From IMG/VR virus record IMGVR_UViG_3300030107_004926, positions 1 to 24,277 of that record: a stretch of DNA of 24,277 bases. The stretch is one strand, 5' to 3'. The notes beneath the pieces were generated by a model that was not told where the DNA came from, searched no databases, and saw nothing but the letters and a program-made list of their open reading frames with translations. Both the position numbers and the translations under genes were made by a program. Source of the DNA: a virus. The stretch's first letter is position 1; every line of letters begins with the position of its first letter. Positions 17,714 through 23,145 of this stretch are shown piece by piece.

Positions 17714-19456
17714 TTACCACCATTGTTTGTCTTGCTTGCGTTTCTGGGCTATGTGCCTGCGCCAGAGCATTGACCCTTCTGACACCTCTACCATATCTAT
17801 CGGCCTTGTATTGTTCTTTCTCCGGATGATACCACGACAACACAATGCGTCAGCTGTGGGCCTGTCACCGTGGTTTTCCCTAGCTCCGCTAGGGTCGAAG
17901 TTACGAACAGACCTTGAGTGTGTCACCCACCCTGTAGATGAGAACACAATCTCTTTTGCTTCTTTGATCGACGGAAGACTGTAGTTGATGAATTCCTTTG
18001 ATTGCAAAGCGCGTCGATATTCACCGTACAGTGCACGCTTGGCATCCTTGGTAGGCCACCAGCCCGGTGTTTGGGTCGCAGTCTTCGTCACCTTGTTTTC
18101 GTTTTCCCGGTAATACACATGACGATAGCCGTTTTCCAAAACGACATCGCCAAAGTTCCTGCCGGGTCCGGGTGCTTCCCAGATCAAGAAAGCCTCCCTG
18201 TTGTTTGCGTCACAGAAGTACCTGCCAAGTGCAACCGCATACTTGCCTAGTTCTTCTGGCCTGACGTTGGGTGACACAAACTCTGCAACCTTCTCCCCTG
18301 TGCTTGCATCTGCAACACTCATTGCAGAGTTGCTTGCACCAGTACCAGTTGCAATGTCAACACCGATGACATACATCCGATCATTTGCAACGTGACCAGT
18401 AAAATCTGGCTCCCTCCACAAATGCAAACGGCCTTTAGGCGTAGCTACAAAACCCATAGGTGCAAGAGAGTCGGGTTCAAACTCCAACTCTCCTACAGCC
18501 ATGGGTGGTTTGCAAACTGTGTTTTCGATCTGGGTCAGCACTTCGTTGTCAAAGAATTGGTAATCAGATCCACTGAAGTCAATGTCTAGCTCTTGCGCAA
18601 TTTCTTGTGGGTGCGCACATCGTTTGACTTCGTCGTCGTACCAAGGACTTCTTTCTTTCCCGCCCTCATCAACGTACAGATTCTTCGCTTTGTCCGGATG
18701 ACGAGTCCAATGCAAAACAAGCTGCTTCGTATCGTTTTTATGCGCCATGTCGAAGAATGCGTTTCCGCTACCCGCAGGCGTTGAGTTAAAAATTCTTGAC
18801 TTAGTAGCATCACGAGTCGAAGCCAGCGCACGATATCCGGCATCAACGTCAAAAGCAGCAAACTCATCAAGACCAATTGCAGTTCTTCTATCTCCTCGGG
18901 CAACGTCGCCAGTAGTAGATTCTCCGTCGATGGTAGATCCATTGGACTCATTTGTAAGCCTTAGCTTTGTACGAGTGGTCTTGGGCTTCAACCAGCCGGG
19001 TAAGTGTTCGTGGATGAAATCAATCTTCCAAAAAAGGCTCTTGGGGTTGCCCGGTTTGTCCACATAATCTTCATTTCGGCTAACCAACAAGAAAGATTGA
19101 CCAGAATGAAAATGCCATCGCCATTCAAACACCGTCAGAAGCATCCACGACGCACCCATGTCGCGGCTCTTACGGATCACCAAATCATGGTTGCCAATCG
19201 CATCGTTCATATCAACCAATGATTCATCTTGGAATCCATAGGTTATGAACGGCAACTTGCCCGATCCTATACGCGGATCATAGGTCCAACAAAACATGTT
19301 GACGTAAAACAACAAGTCCCTAGAGCACATCATCCAAAACTCTTCAGCGTGCTTCTTGTCTTGTTTTGCAAGTGACAAAGCCTTGGCCCTGTACCGAAGG
19401 TTGCCCTTCATGTCCTTTGGGACACGCCTGTAATATTCGTCGGTTGTCTCAATCAC
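17714..19456 (-). CDS. terL: Terminase large subunit, 580 aa
   Basis: This ATP-driven motor cuts concatemeric DNA and packs it into the procapsid through the portal. The ATPase half has a variant Walker A (RKSRDMGASW, residues 95-104), Walker B with catalytic Glu (IGLDEF, D197/E198) and a coupling motif STPAGSGN (225-232). The nuclease half has the RNase H-like fold acids: D367 in GVDIATGTG, E427 in IWEAPGPG, and a C-terminal acid in HGDRPTADAL (D531/D536). Length is normal. The start is GTG, overlapping the upstream stop as GTGA, with a weak GGGG about 11 bases before it. It sits between a sigma-like gene and the portal gene. No missing motif was seen. This is the safest call in the window. 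Confidence 0.95.
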   Translation of the reverse strand: MIETTDEYYRRVPKDMKGNLRYRAKALSLAKQDKKHAEEFWMMCSRDLLFYVNMFCWTYDPRIGSGKLPFITYGFQDESLVDMNDAIGNHDLVIRKSRDMGASWMLLTVFEWRWHFHSGQSFLLVSRNEDYVDKPGNPKSLFWKIDFIHEHLPGWLKPKTTRTKLRLTNESNGSTIDGESTTGDVARGDRRTAIGLDEFAAFDVDAGYRALASTRDATKSRIFNSTPAGSGNAFFDMAHKNDTKQLVLHWTRHPDKAKNLYVDEGGKERSPWYDDEVKRCAHPQEIAQELDIDFSGSDYQFFDNEVLTQIENTVCKPPMAVGELEFEPDSLAPMGFVATPKGRLHLWREPDFTGHVANDRMYVIGVDIATGTGASNSAMSVADASTGEKVAEFVSPNVRPEELGKYAVALGRYFCDANNREAFLIWEAPGPGRNFGDVVLENGYRHVYYRENENKVTKTATQTPGWWPTKDAKRALYGEYRRALQSKEFINYSLPSIKEAKEIVFSSTGWVTHSRSVRNFDPSGARENHGDRPTADALCCRGIIRRKNNTRPIDMVEVSEGSMLWRRHIAQKRKQDKQWW

Positions 19457-20016
19457 CAGTACGAAAACCCCATCTTGTGCTGCTCAATCAAATACGTCCG
19501 TATCTCTTTGACCCGCAAGCTAATCATTCCCTCTGTCACACCAAGAATATCAGCAGCCTCACGCTGGTTCTTACCCTGTGCCAACAGCTGTACCAAGTCT
19601 CTCATCTGTGGTGGGAACACAGGCAAGTCTGAAGGATACTCAAATGTGGTAAACAACGAGCGGATCGTCTGCAAATCCGCTATGTCATCAACCCCAACAA
19701 ACATGCTCTTGAACACACGAGGCCCGTAGCTCCCATCCTCCATCCGTGTCCTAGATATCTTCATGCCCACAGACTTGGCGTAGGAACGCCGCATAGGCTC
19801 ATACAGACGTATGTCCAAGAATTTGCGGGGACTGGCCCTCGTGTGGTCGTACTGCTCCATCAAGCCGTATGCAATAACAAACGCCTCGTTCTCAATCTCT
19901 TCTTTGTCCCATTTTGGAAAAGATAAATGCCGCCACTGAGACCAGTCGCAACACATCTCATACAACTCAAGGGCTGAATACTTTTCCTTGTTTGAAGTTT
20001 TGCCTGAGCTGCACAT
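19453..20016 (-). CDS. Sigma-70-like helix-turn-helix protein just upstream of TerL, 187 aa
   Basis: Residues about 38-84 (KEEIENEAFVIAYGLMEQYD to LYEPMRRSYAKS) match the pattern of sigma-70 region 2. Residues about 134-176 (FPPQMRDLVQLLAQGKNQRE, ADILGVTEGMISLRVKEIR) match region 4 with its HTH. The first in-frame ATG is at 20016 with only GGA 6 bases upstream; a TTG at 20049 lacks a site and an ATG at 19956 would avoid overlap with the upstream gene, so the start is uncertain. The stop overlaps the TerL GTG. A phage sigma factor or sigma-derived regulator could switch on late genes; the position is also that of a small terminase subunit, which carries an HTH. The two-domain pattern favours a sigma-like fold; the function is open. 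Confidence 0.6.
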   Translation of the reverse strand: MCSSGKTSNKEKYSALELYEMCCDWSQWRHLSFPKWDKEEIENEAFVIAYGLMEQYDHTRASPRKFLDIRLYEPMRRSYAKSVGMKISRTRMEDGSYGPRVFKSMFVGVDDIADLQTIRSLFTTFEYPSDLPVFPPQMRDLVQLLAQGKNQREAADILGVTEGMISLRVKEIRTYLIEQHKMGFSYW

Positions 20017-20299
20017 ACGTCGTCCGACGAATCCCCAACAGCTCAGCAATATCTGTATTGCTCATGCTGTCTATTAGTACCTCGTGCGCTATCACGGCCA
20101 TTCTCTGCCTAGCCGTCATCGCACGGCGGGTTCGTGCGGTACTAAACTCTTCCTCAGACAAATCCAACTTGTGGAGCAATTCGCCCTTAATCGCCTCTAC
20201 CATCAACTTCGCTTGGCGAGGACCCCTTTTGGTCTCTGCTGCGCTCATCTTTAACTTTATCGGCCCGGACCGGAACATCCTTGTGCTGCTCTGAATCAC
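19967..20299 (-). CDS. Small HTH protein, possible small terminase subunit or regulator, 110 aa
   Basis: A basic N-terminus is followed by a helical middle and a clear HTH near residues 80-103 (SNTDIAELLGIRRTTYVQLR). The start is taken as GTG at 20299 because GGAG lies 7 bases upstream. Later ATGs at 20278, 20248 and 20203 have no site but would shorten the 113-base overlap with the 229-residue gene (to 20187). The 3' end also overlaps the next gene in another frame. A small DNA-binding protein two genes before TerL fits a small terminase subunit, which recognises the packaging site; a transcription regulator is equally possible. I do not recognise a family. Confidence 0.5.
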   Translation of the reverse strand: MIQSSTRMFRSGPIKLKMSAAETKRGPRQAKLMVEAIKGELLHKLDLSEEEFSTARTRRAMTARQRMAVIAHEVLIDSMSNTDIAELLGIRRTTYVQLRQNFKQGKVFSP

Positions 20300-20876
20300 C
20301 TTGCGTCTCCGTTTCTAGAAGGTCAATCAAACCCATCAATTGCCTCCCGTCATCACGATAACGCGCATCTGCCTCCAAGCTAGTCCTACTTGGCAACAAT
20401 TTTGTATAAATCTGGCCCCAAAACTGTGCTTCATTGGTATTAGACCTTCTCGCCCAGCACAACATGCCCCAAGCCTCCGGACTCGGCGCATCCTCCGGAA
20501 CCGCATCCTCCAACATCACATTTGCAGCAACCCACTCCACCGTCTCAGGTGTCGAACAACTCCTGCCAAGGAAAGATGACTTGCCAACCTTGTCGCCGTC
20601 CATGTCGGACACCGATGCCTGAACCACCGGTGCCGACACTGGACGACTCTCACCCACCTCGACACTCTTCACCTGATCCTCTTGTGGACCCTCCTGAAGC
20701 TCCCGCTCAAGCAATGTCGCTGCTTGACCCCAAGCGTCACCGGCATCAACGCCTTGCTCCTTCAACGACTCGCGGATCTCTATGAAACGGCTCCAATGGC
20801 CGTTCTCCATAAGCCAGTTGCGAAGCTGGCTCTTTGAGACGCGCTGTTGATAAAGATGGGGGGGAACGTATGCCAC
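20187..20876 (-). CDS. Unknown protein, first gene of the head operon, 229 aa
   Basis: I do not recognise it. The start is GTG at 20876, set by GGAGGT ending 7 bases upstream (ACCTCC on the + strand at 20884-20889). The N-terminal 50 residues are helical and basic-aromatic (SKSQLRNWLMENGHWSRFIE), perhaps a DNA-binding or dimer helix pair. Residues 75-110 look like a flexible linker. Residues 110-165 hold a helical part with PEAWGMLCWARRSNTNEAQF, YTKLLPSRTSLE, a pattern seen in proteins next to terminase genes. The C-terminus is charged and disordered. It leads the operon before the HTH, sigma-like and TerL genes, so a role in packaging start or late control is possible but not shown. Confidence 0.55.
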   Translation of the reverse strand: MAYVPPHLYQQRVSKSQLRNWLMENGHWSRFIEIRESLKEQGVDAGDAWGQAATLLERELQEGPQEDQVKSVEVGESRPVSAPVVQASVSDMDGDKVGKSSFLGRSCSTPETVEWVAANVMLEDAVPEDAPSPEAWGMLCWARRSNTNEAQFWGQIYTKLLPSRTSLEADARYRDDGRQLMGLIDLLETETQGDSEQHKDVPVRADKVKDERSRDQKGSSPSEVDGRGD

Positions 20877-20908
20877 AAGTTGAACCTCCGCTTAGAGTGT
20901 CGAGCTAT

Positions 20909-20914
20909 ATTATA
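20909..20914 (-). promoter_or_regulatory. Possible -10 box of the head operon promoter
   Basis: The - strand reads TATAAT, a perfect sigma-70 -10 hexamer, about 33 bases before the GTG of the 229-residue gene, leaving a short leader with the GGAGGT site. No recognisable -35 box lies 15-19 bases further upstream (the sequence there is GC-rich). It could be an activator-dependent or phage-specific promoter, or chance. Confidence 0.35.
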
Positions 20915-20948
20915 CGAAAATTCGACGCGGGCGGGGCGTGGCAAAAAA

Positions 20949-21086
20949 TTTCAACGAAGTTGAAAAACGGTTTGCAAACCTCGCATCAGCACACACGCGC
21001 ACGGCAGCGGAGCTGCCAGCACCTTGCAAACTTGCAAACCGGAAACACCCCAAAGGGGTGACGGATCGCATTCCGGAATTCCGGAA
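20949..21086. repeat. Palindrome and triloop hairpin cluster
   Basis: It contains TTTCAAC-GAA-GTTGAAA (20949-20965), the 12-base perfect palindrome GGTTTGCAAACC (20969-20980) and GGCAGC-GGA-GCTGCC (21003-21017). Two TTGCAAA copies lie near 21024-21038. CACCCC-AAA-GGGGTG follows (21046-21060), then the 16-base palindrome TTCCGGAATTCCGGAA (21071-21086). The two long palindromes have no loop and could be sites for dimeric DNA-binding proteins. The hairpin at 21003 has the core AGCGGAGCT, the same core I remember from coliphage N4 virion RNA polymerase promoter hairpins; no such polymerase was recognised here. Confidence 0.75.
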
Positions 21087-21184
21087 AGACCCAGCTTCGC
21101 TGGTCGCACGCGCACGCACACGTTCCAGCTCCGCTGGAAAGGCGACTACCCTCGGCCCTTGCAAACTCTGGCATCACATACGCT

Positions 21185-21307
21185 GTCCTTCGGACCATGC
21201 ACACAGTCCTTCGGACCACATGCGCTGCCCTTCGGGCCGTACCCACGAGGCTTCGCCTTGACACATGAGGCTTCGCCTTGACGCACTTGACGCACGGGGC
21301 TTCGCCC
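21185..21307. repeat. Phased array of six 11-base minihairpins with TTC loops
   Basis: The units are GTCC-TTC-GGAC at 21185 and 21206, GCCC-TTC-GGGC at 21227, AGGC-TTC-GCCT at 21248 and 21268, and GGGC-TTC-GCCC at 21297. Start-to-start distances are 21, 21, 21, 20 and 29. The arms change while pairing and the TTC loop stay, which points to selection on structure rather than sequence. On the opposite strand each loop is C(GAA)G, the most stable DNA triloop class known. Spacers are 9-10 bases (one of 18), rich in alternating CA/TG. A 21-bp period puts all units on one face of the DNA helix. Confidence 0.85.
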
Positions 21308-21380
21308 TGACCAGTGACGCAGCACACAGCGCAGCATGATGCCTCCCCATACACACATGAGGCAGCAAATTTGCACTATT

Positions 21381-21395
21381 TACCCCTACGGGGTA
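21381..21395. repeat. Triloop hairpin upstream of the first right-arm gene
   Basis: TACCCC-TAC-GGGGTA has 6 perfect pairs, extendable by a T.G wobble and a T-A pair to 8. It lies in an AT-rich stretch about 115 bases before the ATG at 21512, between two weak promoter-like hexamers. It is the last strong hairpin of the intergenic region. Confidence 0.7.
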
Positions 21396-21511
21396 GAAAT
21401 TTAGTTGGCAGATTTTCCTTGCATCGGTGGTCAGAATGCCGAAAGTGAATGGGTCAACTCATCGCCGAATCGGTCGGCATCTCAACCCTTGCAACTCCAA
21501 AGGAGCCACCC

Positions 21512-21817
21512 ATGAACAACTTCGTTGTCACAACCACCGTCCAAATGGCAGAGCCATTCACCAAGACTCAGGAATTCTACTGCCCCTTTGGGGCTGACGC
21601 AGCCTTCTGGAAGGCTGTCGATTCCAGCAAAGTGCTGGAAGAGTGGGGCTACCCAATGTCTGTGACATTGACCAGCAAATTGCAACTCAGCAATCCTTCG
21701 GATTGGGACTGGGATGTCGAGTCGCCCTGTGGCTGTGATGCTTGCAGAGAGGCTGAAGCCTACGACGAACTTCCCCAGCTTTCAGCTGGTTTGTCCCACT
21801 CCAACTCCTGCTGCTAA
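21512..21817 (+). CDS. Small unknown protein, first gene of the right-arm operon, 101 aa
   Basis: The frame is open from an ATG at 21449, but the ATG at 21512 has AAAGGAG (21499-21505) 6 bases upstream and is chosen. I do not recognise the protein. The first 60 residues (MNNFVVTTTVQMAEPFTKTQ onward) alternate like beta strands. Near the C-terminus is an acidic-aromatic patch (DWDWDVE) and a Cys group CGCDAC, with CC as the last residues, which might bind metal. Its DNA holds at least five triloop hairpins with arms of 6 or more. The stop codon sits in the loop of TGCTGC-TAAA-GCAGCA (21809-21824). It leads the operon with the AAA+ ATPase and may act with it. Confidence 0.6.
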   Translation: MNNFVVTTTVQMAEPFTKTQEFYCPFGADAAFWKAVDSSKVLEEWGYPMSVTLTSKLQLSNPSDWDWDVESPCGCDACREAEAYDELPQLSAGLSHSNSCC

Positions 21818-21851
21818 AGCAGCACCTCAACTCCTGCTGTCTTCGACAGCA
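21809..21851 (+). repeat. Two tandem hairpins at the gene end and in the intergenic gap
   Basis: The first (21809-21824) has arms TGCTGC/GCAGCA around TAAA, which contains the stop codon of the 101-residue gene. The second (21835-21851) is TGCTGTC-TTC-GACAGCA, 7 bp with a TTC loop. No T-run follows either, so they are not typical terminators; they may protect the upstream mRNA end or reduce read-through. Confidence 0.65.
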
Positions 21852-21856
21852 AAACT

Positions 21857-21871
21857 TACCTTGAAAGGGTA
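21857..21871 (+). promoter_or_regulatory. Ribosome-binding site of the ATPase gene inside a GAA-loop hairpin
   Basis: TACCTT and AGGGTA pair (one T.G wobble) around GAA. The site GAAAGGG (21863-21869) is made of the loop and the 3' arm. The hairpin ends 5 bases before the ATG at 21877. The same design occurs at 23128-23142 before the next gene, so access by the ribosome may be controlled in the same way for both. Confidence 0.55.
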
Positions 21872-21876
21872 TGCAA

Positions 21877-23118
21877 ATGTCCATCAGCTACGCTGAACAA
21901 TCCACAGGGAACCTTCGTTCCCTTCTCCGTTCGCTCCGTAAGACCAGCGGAGGACTTTCGTCCTCTCTGTCTGCAGCTGAGGCCAATGGCCTCAAGAAAG
22001 AACACTGCATTGCAGTGTTGCAGTACATCGACGATTGCAATCGTCACGGAAGACCGTTCCGGTCTTCGGATCTCCGCCACTACGCTGGACTCTCCGAGTC
22101 CAAGACTGGCCGAATCCGAATGGTCAAGAAGGCGAAGCCTTCGACCCCCAAGGTGACGAAGTCACCCCGTCCTGCTACCAACGGAGTTGAGTGTTCAATC
22201 ACCAGCCTCGTCGATAGTGTCCTTGACACTAGACTGGCAGATGTCGAAGCGAAGCTTGCCGAAGCTGTTGCAAGCTCTGGTGGTGCTTCCAGCACCTTTG
22301 TGTTCCCTGAAAGGGAACCAGTTGTCCTTGACAAGCTGACCCACGAGGTCCTTCCGGACCTTGTTGACTGCTGCAATGACGGCTTCAACAACTTGTTGTT
22401 GGTAGGACCAGCAGGAACCGGCAAGACGACCCTCGCAGAGGACCTTGCAAAGGCTCTGGACCTACCCTTCGGGTCGGTCTCCTGCACTGCTGGACTCTCC
22501 GAGTCGGTGTTCACTGGCCGAATCTTGCCTACGGCAAGTGGCGAATGGACCTATCGGTCCACCGAATTCGTCAAGCTGTTCACCGAAGGTGGTGTCTTCC
22601 TTGCCGACGAATGGGATGCAGCTGATCCGAACCTGTTGACTTTGGTCAACTCAGCTCTTGCAAACGGCAGAATGTCCAACGCCGTCTCTGGAGAGACGAT
22701 GATCCGTCACAAAGACTTCGTCTTTGTTGCTGCAGGAAATACTTGGGGCTACGGTGCCGACCGGACCTACGTTGGGAGGAACCCAATCGACGGTGCCACC
22801 ATGGACCGCACCGTAGGTGCCAAGTTCCATGTTGACTACTCCGTAGTCATCGAGGACAGCATCTTCAGAGCTTGCAAGAGTGACAAAGTCACTGGTGACG
22901 AGCTGAAGCAGCTGATCCACAGTCTTCGACGGTGGATCAAGACCGAACAGGCTTCCTACATCGTAGGAACTAGGGCAGTCGTTGCAGCTGTCCGGCTTGC
23001 AAATTCGCCGAAGCCGAAGAGCCTCGCCGACATCCTTGCAAGGCTCACAATCGACTGGTCTCCCAGTCATCAGACAGCTGCACAGCGTACTGCTATGGCA
23101 GCACACAGCACCAAATAA
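21877..23118 (+). CDS. MoxR/CobS-like AAA+ ATPase, 413 aa
   Basis: Two ATGs lie at 21871 and 21877; GAAAGGG is 7 bases before the second and only 1 before the first, so 21877 is chosen. Residues 1-95 are helical and basic, perhaps a DNA- or partner-binding part. The AAA+ core has Walker A GPAGTGKTT (177-185), Walker B VFLADE (240-245), sensor 1 FVAAGN (N288) and a likely arginine finger in ATMDRT (R311). This is the dynein/MoxR-type branch, whose members work with a VWA-domain partner to remodel proteins or insert metals. Here the next gene encodes a VWA-like protein, as in other phage pairs. The substrate is unknown. The gene DNA is packed with triloop hairpins, 14 of them with arms of 6 or more. 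The family call is safe; the function is not known. Confidence 0.88.
   Translation: MSISYAEQSTGNLRSLLRSLRKTSGGLSSSLSAAEANGLKKEHCIAVLQYIDDCNRHGRPFRSSDLRHYAGLSESKTGRIRMVKKAKPSTPKVTKSPRPATNGVECSITSLVDSVLDTRLADVEAKLAEAVASSGGASSTFVFPEREPVVLDKLTHEVLPDLVDCCNDGFNNLLLVGPAGTGKTTLAEDLAKALDLPFGSVSCTAGLSESVFTGRILPTASGEWTYRSTEFVKLFTEGGVFLADEWDAADPNLLTLVNSALANGRMSNAVSGETMIRHKDFVFVAAGNTWGYGADRTYVGRNPIDGATMDRTVGAKFHVDYSVVIEDSIFRACKSDKVTGDELKQLIHSLRRWIKTEQASYIVGTRAVVAAVRLANSPKPKSLADILARLTIDWSPSHQTAAQRTAMAAHSTK
22913..22939. repeat. Long compound hairpin inside the ATPase gene
   Basis: TGATCCAC (22913-22920) pairs with GTGGATCA (22932-22939). After one A.G mismatch, GTC-TTC-GAC continues the stem (22922-22930) with a TTC loop. 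In total 11 pairs, the same triloop design as its neighbours. It lies in the codons for the C-terminal helical part (LIHSLRRWIK). Confidence 0.8.
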
Positions 23119-23127
23119 TCACCCACG

Positions 23128-23142
23128 ATTCCTGAAAGGAAT
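23128..23142 (+). promoter_or_regulatory. Ribosome-binding site of the VWA-like gene inside a GAA-loop hairpin
   Basis: ATTCCT and AGGAAT pair perfectly around GAA in the 27-base gap between the two genes. The Shine-Dalgarno AAAGGA (23135-23140) is formed by loop and 3' arm, and the ATG follows 5 bases after it. It closely copies the design at 21857-21871. Confidence 0.65.
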
Positions 23143-23145
23143 ACC

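Larger units (their letters stand above)
20877..21511. other. Divergent intergenic region rich in palindromes and minihairpins
   Basis: No credible gene lies here. From left to right: the -10 candidate and leader of the head operon; an A-rich run with a TTTCAAC-GAA-GTTGAAA hairpin (20949-20965); palindromes and hairpins to 21103; TTCCAGC-TCC-GCTGGAA (21123-21139); the phased array at 21185-21307; the palindrome GCAAATTTGC (21365-21374); TACCCC-TAC-GGGGTA (21381-21395); then a leader with AAAGGAG (21499-21505). A weak + strand promoter could be TTGCAC (21371-21376) and TAGAAA (21394-21399), spaced 17, with the last hairpin in the spacer. The position between divergent operons, plus AT-rich flanks and repeated structure, suits a control region or a replication origin. 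Neither is proven. Confidence 0.7.

Noticed and set aside
20949-20954. TTGAAA on the - strand as a -35 box for the head operon
   Set aside because: It is 34 bases from the TATAAT, about twice the needed spacing, and belongs to a hairpin arm.
21024-21281. Open + strand frame through the intergenic array, encoding repeated SFGP/PFGP-like heptads
   Set aside because: The 21-base period automatically gives a 7-residue repeat in any open frame. No ribosome-binding site, and other frames on both strands are open too; the DNA structure explains it better.
21185-21307. CRISPR-like repeat array
   Set aside because: Repeat units are 11 bases, differ in sequence and have 9-18 base gaps; no cas genes nearby.
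21449-21511. Upstream extension of the 101-residue gene to the ATG at 21449
   Set aside because: No ribosome-binding site there, while AAAGGAG is placed correctly for 21512.
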